A DNA stretch of 64,000 nucleotides from contig NC_068359.1 of assembly GCF_020536995.1 (NCBI RefSeq), positions 69,138,110-69,202,109 of the forward strand. The letters are read 5' to 3'. Below the pieces are notes generated by a model. That model had not been told where the DNA came from. It saw nothing but the letters and a program-made list of their open reading frames with translations, and ran no database searches. Position numbers and translations under genes: made by a program. Source of the stretch: Dreissena polymorpha. Lineage: Eukaryota; Mollusca; Bivalvia; Myida; Dreissenidae. Below are positions 26,891-39,010 of the stretch, one piece after another (the stretch's first letter is position 1; every line of letters begins with the position of its first letter).

Positions 26891-27423
26891 TATTTAAGAA
26901 AAATCAATATATGGATTAGAGGCTGAAATGTTTTGCTAAAGTTGTTGTGGGTTAATGGGTTTTTCATTCCATAATTGTTAGGTAATTTTTTTAGAAGTTC
27001 GCAAAAATATGCATAATTAGAAGACGTTGATAATAACTGGTTTCGATCCTGTAAACGGGATAAACTTTGTTCATACGTAGCTTCCAGAAACAGGAAGTCT
27101 CTTTGGTATTTATTTTTCTAAAATTTAAATACAGCTAATAAGTATCATGAATAGTGTGTATTAAAGTGCGAGCCCTATTTGAACATACATCCGTATCAAT
27201 GGTATTAGCGACACTAAACGCTTCCGTATGTACATACATGACCAAAGAGATAAGTGGTGGATTAACGGACAAAATTAGGCACGTAAACCGTTTGAGGAAA
27301 TACTCCAGCATGATAGCGCATGAATCCATACCATATTCACTAAAAAGGTCGTTTAATGATAGGTCGTGTTATTGGACACTCAAAAGTACCGTTAAAGTAG
27401 ACAACGTTACATCAATTCACAAG

Positions 27424-29415
27424 ATGGGTAGAAAAATCGGTGTTTTTGTTCTGATTTGTAGTACAGCATTGTTCGTGCCAGCATCACTGGGCATGCCTGA
27501 CTGTTATTTGGATATCCTGGATGAAAACATACCATATTGCCGTTTTAGCAACTGGTAAAAATTGGGATTCAGCCCGATGTGGAGACAATTACGAAGGAAA
27601 TCAAGAGACGACTTTTCGCAAACGTGCTCTTTGCTGCTCAAAGGATAAAACTACTATAGCAGGATGTCTAGCAGAATGCAACATGACAGTCGGTTCCAAC
27701 CGAGAGCAAGGAAAATGTGTAGACGTGTTCCCAGTATTGTCGTCAACAACCAGCACGGAATCTACCACGAAAATTGCCACTTTGACTACTTTTTCTAATA
27801 AAACAATGTCGTCTACAAAGGCAAATTTTCCAAATAGCGTATCAGTACTGCAAACCGTGTCGTCTTCTAATCAACCTGTTTCCACTAGTCAATCTACAGA
27901 CGGGATTGTTTTCACAACGGTCCCAGTAATCCAAACTTCTCCACGAAAATTAGATAGAACTACCCAACTTTTATCTTCGTCGTCTTTGTCAACACTACAA
28001 CGTTTCTTTACCAAAGAACCATCGTCGACACCGATATCAAAGGATCAAATATTGCAACCTACCATCGATATACTTTCGTCTGAAACCACTAGTTCTTCTA
28101 CTATAAAGTCGGCTTTGTCTGGAACAACAGCCAACAATATTCCTCTAACAACGCTATTACGTACGTCACAAATCTCTTCTTCTATAAATATATGGACAAG
28201 TTAAACTACTGAAAACACCGACCGTGTGTCTAGGGTTTATATCGATGTAACCACTGTAGAAGACAAGAACTACTCTGATGCAAAATCTATTTCAGACAAC
28301 AAAACGATTCAACCAAATTCTTCAACTGATTTGACGCGAACTATATTTGTTACAGGAAACAATCATCTTGGAGGTAGTACTTATTCACAAAATGCAAGTG
28401 AATATCTACAATCGACAATTGCACCGTTAATACCGTCAATTTATGGGAAAGGAACAACTATGTCGTTCTTCACAAAAAAGGATAAATCTAAAGCTGAAAA
28501 TGTTGATACCTGCAACATCGGTTTAATAACACTGAACAAGGGACTTCATGGTTCATGTAAGTCTATATCAGTTGATAGATTAATAATTTTAAATGATTGT
28601 TGCTTTCAATTAAATAATATTAAACCTTTCAATAGTATTTTTTCTGGAACATTCGTACGTGAATGAAGTTAGCCAGTTTAGCCTTTTTAGCCTATTTAGA
28701 CGGTTAAGTACATAGGTTCATGCATACAACCTTTTAGCCTATTTAACCTATTGAGCTGTAATATTAAGCTCGTTTAGCCGTTTTAGTAAGTTTTGTACAT
28801 AGCTGAAAAATATATCATCCGAATGTGCATTCTTCCCATGGGGAGTGGGTATTCACCGAAAGGGCCCCTTACGGACAAAAAAGAGTTATCCCCCGGAAGC
28901 GAACTAGCGCACGCTGAACTCATGTCGGCTGCCTGACAGCCAGATCTAGTTTCGGCCCGGGGTTTTAATTAGGGTTGGCGTCACCTACAGCCTATACACG
29001 TATTATGCTCTATTTAGATTGCGAGTTGGTATGCACCTTGATGGGCACCTTTCATTTAGAAGAAGAGCACATGTAACAACCATAACAAAGAAAAACATTA
29101 GCAAAAAGTAATTGCATCCAGAAAACAATAGTTGTTTATACAGTGCCCAAGTGCTTAAAATAAAAATAATAAAAATTTGATTAGTTTTATTATACTTTAT
29201 GTTCATCGCTTTACATTTAATTTAGAAATATAACAAACACAATTAGTTTGTATGGTATTTTTCCTGTTTCAGTTACATTGTGTACACTGCTCGTCTCGTC
29301 TTTGGCTGTATTCGGGGCTGCAACAGTGTGTGTTTTCGCTTGTATTGTCAAGAAACTTAAACGACAGAATGTTGTTAAAGACATTTCCGTGTTGGTACAG
29401 AGAAGAGATGAGTAA
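27424..29415 (+). pseudogene. T2: long-stalk paralogue of T3, probably a pseudogene
   Basis: Exon 1 27424-28556, exon 2 29273-29415. It starts MGRKIGVFVLICSTALFVPA (signal peptide), then the same Cys framework as T3 (P-D-C-Y, P-Y-C, S-N-W, R-C-G-D-N-Y, A-L-C-C, G-C-L-A-E-C, G-K-C-V-D-V). Compared with T3 there is one extra base just after the S-N-W codons (near 27557), which shifts the frame. A second lesion is an in-frame TAA at 28202 within the stalk. The Ser/Thr-rich stalk spans roughly 270 codons against about 115 in T3. Exon 2 encodes the helix V-S-S-L-A-V-F-G and tail K-L-K-R-Q-N-V-V-K-D-I-S, with intact splice sites. Exon 2 and the stalk otherwise stay open, so the loss is recent or partly a sequencing error. 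About 270 bp of upstream sequence also match T3. Confidence 0.78.
28837..28990. other. Unexplained GC-rich block in T2 intron
   Basis: Local composition jumps well above its surroundings (gggccccttacgg, cccccggaagcg, cggcccgggg). It has no open frame and no tRNA-like boxes that I could find. It could be a SINE fragment of a family I do not recognise. Confidence 0.35.
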
Positions 29416-29518
29416 CATTTCCGTCAAAAGAAGACATTTTTCTGTTATTTAATTTTTTATTGCGAAATGTTGTATGGCTTTTACCACCGTTGGAAGTGAT
29501 TAGTTTCAAAATTACTTA

Positions 29519-29524
29519 AATAAA
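29519..29524 (+). terminator. T2 poly(A) signal AATAAA
   Basis: About 104 bp after the exon 2 stop. The surrounding 3'UTR (ttaccaccgttgga) matches T3, where the hexamer position reads agtaaat next to a LINE insertion. Confidence 0.55.
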
Positions 29525-31710
29525 AAAGATTTTGTGTAAATTAATAAACATCACATATCTAGTTTTTTGGAAAACACATTTATTTTTCTGACCTTACGTG
29601 TTGATTATTTACAAAAACATTTGCGCTCTTTTAAAAACGGATATCACTTAACTAACCGTATTTGTACAATACTTGGATGGACAAATTATCTTATGATACT
29701 TTTGGTTTTATGGCTGTTATTGTAAATATGCCGAATCGGATGCTTTAACAAAGATCAACGATCTTTGTTTATATTTGTCTTTTTAACATATCCTACGATA
29801 CATTACGTTGAGTTTTAACTGATTTGGGTTTGGGTACGCCAGGTATAAAAAGAAGGTTCGCTGATGGTGCTCTCCGGCTACCTTTTTTCTCAATAAACTC
29901 AATGGCCTGATGATATCTTCTGAAACATGACCACTTTAATGTGCTTGTTGTTAACTGATAGTTTACTGATAATGAAGTCGTAAATTTCCAAAAAACAGCT
30001 ACCGCGGATCATAGGCGCAAATATTTCCACATTTTTTTTTCAAAGATAAAATTCATTCGAAGTGGGCATACTTCCAATCTTTTTTTTACTATGATATGAT
30101 CGTCAACATTATTGTACAAAATATAGATAATTTATAAAAAGATATTTTAAGAGCTTTATTCCAGTTATTATAATTTTTAACTTTCTGTTATGGACGATAA
30201 GGATAAGAAAAATGTAAACAATACTTTATGACGGCGACTCTTAATCAGTTAATTAATCTTAATCTTAATTCACGTTCTAAAAAATAAGCCTTATTAATAT
30301 GCTTAAATGCACATTGGGCATATTTATCGCTTACCACTTACCGATGAAATGCAGCAATATTTTTATCAAATTCTAAATTTGTGTGTAATTCATTCTTTAG
30401 TTCTGTGTGATTCTTGATTTATTCTATACGATGTGTGCAAGTTTTGAAACTAGTTTAAACCTCAAATGCTTGCATTTACTGTTTCAAGACGTTTACCCTA
30501 GTTGTAATCCGTTCTTTGAATATCGTTATTATTTAAATATTGGTGTATATGAAGTGTCTTGTTTTGATTTAACAATTTGGCATTGACCTAAAAAAGAGTT
30601 TCGTATGGTAGTGGTAGCAGGACTGTCTCTCTAGGTACTAATTCTGGATTTTATTATTCCTATATATCAAAATACTTCATTACGTATACTCTGAAGGATA
30701 TATAAAAATGTAAAATAAATCCTCGTATCGCCAATTGCTTGTACATTGTATTCATTTATGTATTTTAAAAAAGCTATCTGGTAATACCTCAATGTATTGT
30801 TTTACACAAATTGCTTAACGGATTATTATTTGAGGATAAACAAATTGAAAACGAATCATACAGGTTAGGACCAAAACTAATGTTTATATGCCCGGATATG
30901 GGCTAGATTTGTAATACGAACATCCTTTGCTGGCGGATGCTCGGGCAATACATTCATTGTTTCCGTTATATAACTAATACATGCTTTCAATAAATTTAGG
31001 GAATCGTTTTTGACATTACAGAGAAGCAAATTGCGATAACCATGCAACCTGCACCAGGGTTTTCAGTTTTATTTTAAAATATTTTTTTTCGAAATTCGCC
31101 GTTTCCGCTCTCTTGCAAATAAGCTGTTCATAAATCTGAACTAACCATTTTGTAAAGGTCTGTTGTCGTCAATGCAGTCTAATTTTAATAACCAGCCAAC
31201 TCGCCTCAGGTACTTCAGATTAATCACTTGTGTTTATCCAACTAAATTTAACATCCGCCGTTGCATCTCATGTTCACGAAGAACGAATATTGCTGCCCAT
31301 GACCTTGATCGAATAAAATAAATTGAATTAAGGTTAATATTTCGAAACCGAGATAGATGGTCGAAAGTCGATCATTGCCTTCCGCGAGCATTTTAAGGCA
31401 GTTGCATTCTTTTTAAACAATCCTATTTTTCTTTGATCCGCTGACACATTGCACAATTGTTTTATCAACCGGATGGCGGTCATAAAATATGGCAGATTAT
31501 TGCAATCAGTGGACCGTTACATTTGGTTTATTTGTGTACTTAGACATGCATACCTGATGTACGGTAGATAACTAATGCACACGCATAAGCGGAAGAACCT
31601 CAATAACTTCGAAATCCGCATAAATACGGTTTATAAATGTAATATGTGAACCGCAAGCTTAATGTGATCATTCAGTTCTGCTTAATTTATACTTGCGTTT
31701 TAGTCATATT
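29525..31710. other. Intergenic, nothing recognised
   Basis: AT-rich, with only a small perfect palindrome (acaaagatc-aac-gatctttgt, near 29750). No coding frame has family support. Confidence 0.45.
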
Positions 31711-31862
31711 GTCCGTATGTGCGATACTTTCCGCTTTTATGGTATTTTCTTTAAAAGTAGATCTCTTCTAAGCGAAATTCCAATAAAGGCGGAAAGTATT
31801 TACCCTGAGACGTCACATTATAGATATGCATTAAGGCAAGTTTTCACAGAACGAGGCTTATA
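31711..31862. mobile_element. Diverged, partial copy of the 26629 MITE
   Basis: It shares 'actttccgctttta/atggta', 'gtctcttct', 'aaggcggaaagt', 'atgcattaa' and 'cagaacg' in the same order as 26713-26890. The left half of the element is missing or unrecognisable. Confidence 0.65.
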
Positions 31863-33187
31863 CTGTAATTTTACTTATGTTAATAGGGCGACTAATAATG
31901 ATGCTGCTGAATTGAGAGCCTCAAGTCGATTATAACATATAACTTACTTTTTAAGCTCACGAACGACCGTTAGTAGCGAGTATATACGACATTAAATATA
32001 CAAAACGCGGATAAATATACACATGAATGAACGTTCACAAGAAGTACAACCAGTAAATAAAATGCAAGTAAAGTTTTATTTGATTGCAAATAATGTTCTG
32101 CTATAAAGAAGAAGGCTACTTCATGTTCACAAAACATGTAGACTGTTGTGAAAATCCCATTTATCTGTTGATATTCGTTAATGCGACAATATATACGATT
32201 TAACGTGTCGGTTTCGGTGTAAAAAATGTCCGTTGCAAAGTTTATTGAAGTCCTCAATACTTGATTTATGGTGCCGCATGTAGAGTGTGAATTAATGTCT
32301 TATCCAGGGAATAAAATGGTGACAAAAAGATTGTTTACACTACCTCTTAATTTTTGCTTTTGACAAGCACATTCCATATTTAGGAAACGTTCAGAAGTTG
32401 TAATATAAGGCGAAATTAAAATGCCAAATTAGATGGAGCTTTTATTTACAAAATATGTTACACCAGTTAAAAAACGATTTGTAAAGTTCATTACAGATTC
32501 CGATCCCAATAATTAATATTGGATCATTTTAAAAATAGCGCGTGGGTTACGCTGTGTTGATACGTGTGATATTACCCGCTCTTTTCGTCCACGAGAAAGC
32601 AAGTACAACAAACACACTCATTTCAATATTCGATTTTAAGTTCGCAATCTTTCTGTTAATATCCGTTAATAAATACAGTTTGGTGCTATTGTATAAATAA
32701 TAAAGTTTAATTTCGACTTGTCTGCACATTTCTTTATATACTATCTTTTAATTATTATTATAATTATCTTTCTGAAAATAAAATACGAAGTTAAAGAAAT
32801 CTTCAATATGTTAAACTTTCAGTCCTGTTTTATACTTCCATTTCATTGTATGATTGCATTATATGTTCTATTAATGACGCTTATTAATTATTATACCTAT
32901 GCTATGAGATAAATATGGTATACTTAATAACCATGGACGTCTAACTGTCTTGCTGTCTGTCCATCAATGAACACTTTTTTCCACACTTTCTGACGTTCTG
33001 AATTGAAACTTGCACATACAGTTCCTTACGATATGAAGTTGTGCATGTCCGATTGCTATTGTCCTTTATTATACTTCTAAACCACACGCGCCTATTACAA
33101 CTTAGTAATTCTCAAATAACATTGTGGTATTAAATATATCACAATAGAAATAAGACCTCTGAAACGACAATGAACCCAATTATTATA
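31863..33187. other. Intergenic left flank of the BEL element
   Basis: AT-rich sequence. Short open frames on either strand have no motif or paralogue here. Confidence 0.4.
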
Positions 33188-33192
33188 GATGG

Positions 33193-33485
33193 TGTTACGA
33201 AGTTTCCCCGATAATGGGAATTTCAGTATTTTGCTATTTACTGAGAATTATCCCCGATAATGGGAAATCCGTAATTTACTATTTCCCCGATAGTGGGAAC
33301 AATATAAACGCCAAATACCCGCTTTTGGTATGAGCATTTATTAACGATCCAAAATATATGTACAATCCTTGTGTCAATCCAGTACATAACCAAGTAACGA
33401 CGTCACGTCTTTAACGTTACGTCACAAATCGACGTCACGTCATGGAACCCGCTGGTACCAATTAAACGTTCAAATCTAAAGTCCA
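33193..33485 (-). repeat. 3' LTR of the BEL/Pao element
   Basis: 293 bp. It carries three spaced CCCCGATARTGGGAA boxes and a cluster of CGTCA/TGACG half-sites. It is the downstream LTR relative to the minus-strand reading frame. Confidence 0.9.
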
Positions 33486-33564
33486 TTTTCCCCTCCATCA
33501 AAATACAGTACATTTTGATAAATATTGTAAAACAAAATTTTAAATAATAAATTGAATACGTAAA

Positions 33565-36500
33565 TTAATTGTATGTTCTTTTCGATATTCTAATCATTAA
33601 TTGTTCTAACGGGCATAGCTTTGTCACCGATCTCGTCATGGTGCTGCTTCCAACCTGAATGTGTACGACTCTCACTCGACCGTCTTGTCCTGGATAAAAC
33701 TCGAGTATCCGTCCTAGTGGCCAGTTTCCCCTCGTCGTTTCCGGATTAATGATAAGAACGACTTCGCCAATCTTGATGTCTCTCTCAGGATGAAACCGCT
33801 CTCGTGTTGAATTGGTTAGAGAGTGGTTTTCAGCAGCTAATGGAAATGCGCTGAGATTTTCCCTTGCGCGTTGCTGTAAGACATACTGTGCTTGTAATGG
33901 TGATGAATTAACACCGAACACGACTCTATCAAAATCGTAGATATCGGGACAACGGTTATGATTCATTCCCCTCCATAGGAATCTGTGATATGGCTTGTTC
34001 GCGTGATCGATGCCTATTCTGAGATACATCTCGGCTATGTCGCAAACTACTGCAACGGGATGCTTCTTGAATCTTAGCAAAACGTCAAACAGATCGCGCT
34101 GTAGCTTTGGGCCTTGGTGCATTTTATCATTTAGTGATACGTCTTCAAATTTTGCTGCAGCATCAAACACGATTCTGGTTTTTGTTGTATCTTTATCTGG
34201 CCTCAGAACAGGAAAATGAGGTGGGAACCATTTTGAATTGGACACTTCAGAATCCGAAACTTTTGACACGTACCCCTTTTCTACGTATTGTTCGATGCAT
34301 TCGCTGTATGCTTTAGCTTCCTGAGGACATCGTTTAAGTCTTTTTTGTGTGTTCTCTATTCTATTCAGTGCCATTTTGTAATTTTTTAGCATTACAGTTT
34401 CGTTGCTTTTCCATGGAATTGCGACGCGATACATCTGATTTTCGAATATGCACGACTGTTTTACTGCTTTAAGTGCTTGTTGCTCGTCAATGTTAACGAC
34501 AGGTGATTCAGTTGATTCCCTTTCAACTTCCCAGAATTTCTTAAGAGTCAGGTTTAGAGTCTCGATTTCCGTTACGTCTCTTACAAAGTATGTTCGCGCA
34601 TAATTTTTTTGTAGGACCGGTGTTAAATTTGAACACGGATTACCGATGCATGTCCATCCAAGTTGAGTAAGACGCGCTATTGGCTCCCCTGCTCTACCTC
34701 TTCTTTCTTCCAGTGCATAATGTAAATCTGCACAATCAACTCCAATTAAGATGTCAACAATAGGTCTGGTCGTAGCTTTTGGAAATGTTACGTCACGAAG
34801 ATGTGGCCATTTTCTTTGGTACTTGTTCCAGTCAACAACTTCCATGTCTCCTGTTACTTTGTTAGCTGTATATGCTGCTACATTTATCTTTACGCTTCCG
34901 TTGACACTTCTTATTTCGAATTTAACTGGTCTAGTTTCAAAAGTCTCGACTTGACAATTCAGAACATTGACCTTGACCGTTTCCGTTCTACCTTTACAGC
35001 CGAGTTCTGCCGCTACGTCACTATTGATGTACGTTTTTGTACTTGCGTCATCTAGCAATGCGTTTACAGTTATCGACCGATTTCCATTTGCGAGAATAAC
35101 CGGAACTGTTCGGAGCCCTACTAAATCAGATCTGGTATGACTTTTTGCTGACAAATATGTTGCCCCATTCTCTTCCGTAGGAGATTGAACTGGCCTGTCA
35201 GCAGCGTTGGATTTCATGCTCTTTTGCGCATCTCTGTGTAACAGTCTGTGATGCAGCTTTTCACATCCAATGTGTCCGCATTGTCTACTTCGACGGCATG
35301 ACTTTCCGACATGGTTAAACCCAAGGCAACGATAGCAAAGATAAAGTTGTTTTGCTTTGTCCCACCGTTGTGAAACGTTCATTTCTTTAAAATTGTCACA
35401 GTTCCATACTCCATGCTGTTTGTCACATACTCTGCATTTAGATATTTTCCCGCTTTCTTCGGAACCACCAAAAAACGATCTGTGATTGTTAGAGTTCGTC
35501 TTTTTCGAAGTATGCTCTGACATCAAATATCCTGACATTCCTTGCACGGTCTCTGACGCGATAGTTTGGAATTCTGCCTCTTGAATAACCCATGTCCGTA
35601 GCGACAATACTGACTCATTGTGTTTACCCTCAAAGACCCAACGATGATATCGTGCCAAGAGCGATTCTGGTAATTTTCTTTGTAATTTTGCATATAATGA
35701 ACCAATTCCAAGTTCGTGGTGTTGATCCGCTTCCTGCAAATTAATAATTGCTACGTCTAATATATCGGCAAATTGTTCTAGGTCTTTTGCGTTGCCAAGT
35801 CGGACGTTTTCGAAGTGTTCAAGTTCTTCTAGGTAAATTGCTATCTGTCGACGCCTGCCCCCATATTTCCTTTCAAGTCGATCTTTTGCTGCTTGATATG
35901 CAAACGCCGAGTGCCCAAGATTTTCAATTACTTTTAACGCTTCGCCAGATAAGTACTGTCTTAGCTGAAGAAGTTTGTACTCTGCTGTGGCTAGCGCTCT
36001 GTCAATACAAGCAAGGAATGCTGCTTTCCATGATTGGTAAACTCGCTTATCACCATTGAACACTGGAATTTCCACACGTTTGAGTTGCCTCCAAAGGTCT
36101 TGTCCTAATGTAGGATCGATGCCTGAACTCATAGCGTTGCCTTTTTCAAATTCGTCTTTGATGTTAGAGGCATGAGGTGCTTCACGCCCACAAACGTTTT
36201 GCGCATCGAACCCGGTCCAATTACGCCACATACTTGGAATTTTGACACTTTGTCGCACAGTATTATGTGAAACCGGCCGGTCTTTAGAAATATAAAGTTT
36301 ACTCACTGTGTCATGCGACAACGATTTGCTTACTTGACTTGCTGTTTCACTTCGTAGAAATTCGTTTAAATAGGCACAGGCATCTTCCGTTGTTTTTTCA
36401 TATTCAAGTTCAATCTTTTCCATTTCCGCAATTACTATTTTACTTTTTTCAAGTTCATCTCCTTCCATGTACATATTGGATAAACTATCAAGCCCTTTAA

Positions 36501-36675
36501 TAACTTCGTCCATCGCAAAATCCAACTGCTTGCAAGCGTCGTTCACTGTCGCGCTACATGCATTTCCGTCCAAATGTGACACTACATTTTTCCTTGCTCT
36601 GGTAAAATTAGTTTTTAGTCTTATTTTCTCCCTCTTTAACAAAATCTCTGTCTTTAAATATTCAACTGGATCCAT
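33565..36675 (-). CDS. BEL/Pao gag-pol frame of the shortened copy (1036 codons)
   Basis: Domain order from the N-terminus: a gag-like region of the retrotransposon DUF1759 type (VEIPVFNGD, LSGEALKVI), Cys/His zinc knuckles (CRVCDKQHGVWNC, LCYRCLGFNHVG), an aspartic protease (V-N-A-L-L-D-D-A-S-T-K-T-Y), a reverse transcriptase portion (FPPHFPVLRPDKDTTKTRIV, VFGVNSSPLQAQ), then a C-terminal tail of the type that follows integrase in BEL elements (GEVVLIINPETTRGNWPLGR). The order matches BEL/Pao. RNase H and integrase are not seen. The open frames on the opposite strand here are shadows. Confidence 0.9.
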   Translation of the reverse strand: MDPVEYLKTEILLKREKIRLKTNFTRARKNVVSHLDGNACSATVNDACKQLDFAMDEVIKGLDSLSNMYMEGDELEKSKIVIAEMEKIELEYEKTTEDACAYLNEFLRSETASQVSKSLSHDTVSKLYISKDRPVSHNTVRQSVKIPSMWRNWTGFDAQNVCGREAPHASNIKDEFEKGNAMSSGIDPTLGQDLWRQLKRVEIPVFNGDKRVYQSWKAAFLACIDRALATAEYKLLQLRQYLSGEALKVIENLGHSAFAYQAAKDRLERKYGGRRRQIAIYLEELEHFENVRLGNAKDLEQFADILDVAIINLQEADQHHELGIGSLYAKLQRKLPESLLARYHRWVFEGKHNESVLSLRTWVIQEAEFQTIASETVQGMSGYLMSEHTSKKTNSNNHRSFFGGSEESGKISKCRVCDKQHGVWNCDNFKEMNVSQRWDKAKQLYLCYRCLGFNHVGKSCRRSRQCGHIGCEKLHHRLLHRDAQKSMKSNAADRPVQSPTEENGATYLSAKSHTRSDLVGLRTVPVILANGNRSITVNALLDDASTKTYINSDVAAELGCKGRTETVKVNVLNCQVETFETRPVKFEIRSVNGSVKINVAAYTANKVTGDMEVVDWNKYQRKWPHLRDVTFPKATTRPIVDILIGVDCADLHYALEERRGRAGEPIARLTQLGWTCIGNPCSNLTPVLQKNYARTYFVRDVTEIETLNLTLKKFWEVERESTESPVVNIDEQQALKAVKQSCIFENQMYRVAIPWKSNETVMLKNYKMALNRIENTQKRLKRCPQEAKAYSECIEQYVEKGYVSKVSDSEVSNSKWFPPHFPVLRPDKDTTKTRIVFDAAAKFEDVSLNDKMHQGPKLQRDLFDVLLRFKKHPVAVVCDIAEMYLRIGIDHANKPYHRFLWRGMNHNRCPDIYDFDRVVFGVNSSPLQAQYVLQQRARENLSAFPLAAENHSLTNSTRERFHPERDIKIGEVVLIINPETTRGNWPLGRILEFYPGQDGRVRVVHIQVGSSTMTRSVTKLCPLEQLMIRISKRTYN

Positions 36676-36712
36676 CGCTCACTCAATTTAGAAACCACGC
36701 TCTGCTACCAAA

Positions 36713-37009
36713 TGTTACGAAGTTTCCCCGATAATGGGAATTTCAGTATTTTGCTATTTACTGAGAATTATCCCCGATAATGGGAAATCCGTAATTTACT
36801 ATTTCCCCGATAGTGGGAACAATATAAACGCCAAATACCCGCTTTTGGTATGAGCATTTATTAACGATCCAAAATATATGTACAATCCTTGTGTCAATCC
36901 AGTACATCACCAAGTAACGACGTCACGTCTTTAACGTTACGTCACAAATCGACGTCACGCCATGGAACCAATCCGCTGGTACCAATTAAACGTTCAAATC
37001 TAAAGTCCA
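36713..37009 (-). repeat. 5' LTR of the BEL/Pao element
   Basis: 297 bp, near-identical to the other LTR. It is followed at 37010-37014 by the target duplication gatgg, which also precedes the left LTR at 33188-33192. Confidence 0.9.
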
Positions 37010-38065
37010 GATGGCATGTGACATTGTGTATTATTCTTCTACAATGTGTTTTTGTATTCAAATGCCCTTGTAGGAAAAACTTACAACGCATTTGGGGTAC
37101 ACATTCAAATATAAAACCTCAAGGTCTAGAGGTTTAATATTTAATGAATGAAATATAGACCCTTTCAGTTATTGCCGGTTTTTAATTATTTCCCTTGTGT
37201 GACGTCATGCAAGGATTATCGAGTGTATCGATTGTAAACGAGAACAGAAATCTTGTTAGAAAATGTTTTTTTTCAACGATGTAAATGGACTGAACATATG
37301 CACAAAAAGGTGTGTAAATACCTAATTGTTAATAATGTATTGTATTCAAATGCAATTTTGATATTCGGTTTATACTGCTGATCAAACAGTGGTATTGTTC
37401 ATCAGAGAACGTGATCAGAAGACTAAATACTGAAAATCCACCAAAACAAAACAACTAAATAAGCCGTATTCTTTCTTATAGTAAGAATTTTTTCAATTAT
37501 GTTTAAAAAATAATGGAACCTATATTTATTTGATCACAATTATAAGTGTTGTGGATCTTGTTGTTGTTCATCAGCGATCGAACGTGTAAGAAATGCATTT
37601 GCTCAATTGTAAAACAAAGCCCTAAAAAGCGGAATACATAACATTTGTTAAATTGTATCATTTTCTTTTCCATTGAATGGATTTTAGTTAACATTGATTG
37701 ACAATATTTATAAATGTTAGCATACATACGGAAAAGAACTCTGCATATAATGCAACTTGAATTGTCTGTGCATGTATATTGAAATCTCTTTACTAATGAT
37801 AAGGAGTGATAAATATCTAGCATTTTATGATCAATAAATCTATATATTTAATTTATTTAACGCAGGTATTTTTACCCTAGTGTGATTGTTGTTTTCATGA
37901 TGGTGTTTCGTAAACTGCAATAACGTACTTGAAATCTACACACGTAATAGCGGAGTTTACATTTGCCGGTACCCGTTAAATACCTCAATTGCGTAGCAGT
38001 TAAATTGCACACGATTTTAAATTTATTTATAGTAATTAAACACTGCATTATTATGCTTAAACTGG

Positions 38066-38067
<2 letters not shown>

Positions 38068-38144
<77 letters not shown>
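38068..38144. repeat. (TA)n microsatellite
   Basis: A near-perfect TA dinucleotide run of about 75 bp inside the 2.3-kb inverted-repeat element. Confidence 0.95.
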
Positions 38145-38146
<2 letters not shown>

Positions 38147-38374
38147 TTTTTCCTGTAAATCCATTTCCGATAATGTTTTCATTATTTTAAATGTTAAAAT
38201 ATTTCATTGAAGCAAATGTTAAGAATTTTGGCTTTACAATTTTGCTAAAATTACTGCTTAATATGCCAATGGGAGATGACATGGGGAATCATAAATTGTG
38301 TTTATTTAATTACCAGACTCTAGGCTGCAACATGTGGTTTATGCAGGGACTCAAGTATAGGTCCCTGGGTTTAT

Positions 38375-39010
38375 GACACCTTGTTTTCTTTGTAATTGTC
38401 TGGACAGTATCCGATCATAACGAGATAATCGGGTTGTGATGAACAAAGGTGCAATAAAACACTGGGATAAAAATGCTGCCACAAAGAGTGTCAACATTTG
38501 TGTGGACAATTAAATCAAACAATTACATCATTCAAGAGAATTTATTTTATGTGTAACAAGGTAAGTTTTTTCAGACAAATTAGTTTCAAATCAGGTCCAA
38601 TATGTTGCGTACATAACATCGATCTATTTGTTGTTTGTTTTCATCATTACTTGTTTTCGTTCGTTAAATTTAATTAATTTAATTAATTCTGAAATAAGTT
38701 CAATTGAAGAAGTGCCAAGTATGGAGATTTTTATCATAACCTCATATCGAGCTCTTATATTGTGTTCTACTCCTGAGTTCGTTGTTAGTAAAAACAAATA
38801 ATAACAACAATAAAATCGTTTCAAAAATGCATTTCCTTGCATGCAAATGTTTTATTCAGACATAATTAGTAAAATTTTATTTGATATGTTGCATGATTAT
38901 CATTACAAACGATGACAGTGTCAACCTTCCCTTTATGCGCTTACATGAATTCAACCTCTTTTTATCAACCAGTGGGCGGAGTCTAAACTTTGCAGGTTGG
39001 GTGAATTGAA
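38375..39010. repeat. Dispersed repeat segment, copy 1
   Basis: Shared with 57950-58390 in the same order: 'cagtatc.gatca.aacgag', 'aaagagtgtcaa', 'caattgaat/caattaaat', 'gaattcaccctct'-like. It lies within the 2.3-kb element, so the partner is probably a decayed relative. Confidence 0.6.

Larger units (their letters stand above)
33193..37009 (-). mobile_element. BEL/Pao LTR retrotransposon, young but shortened copy
   Basis: The two LTRs (33193-33485 and 36713-37009) begin TGTTACG, end CCA and are nearly identical (about two substitutions and one short length difference), so the insertion is recent. A 5-bp target duplication, gatgg, flanks it, the size usual for BEL/Pao. A purine tract (ggaggggaaaa read on the minus strand) abuts the 3' LTR. 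A TGG-containing primer-site-like stretch lies just inside the 5' LTR. One long minus-strand frame holds gag, zinc knuckles, protease, part of the reverse transcriptase and the C-terminal tail. RNase H and integrase are not seen, so this copy is broken (about one large loss) and would be non-autonomous. Confidence 0.92.

Noticed and set aside
27154-27423. N-terminal extension of T2 from an ATG at 27154
   Set aside because: The matching region upstream of T3 is not open, and the conserved start with signal peptide is at 27424.
34010-36691. Several + strand open frames across the BEL element
   Set aside because: Antisense shadows of the gag-pol frame.
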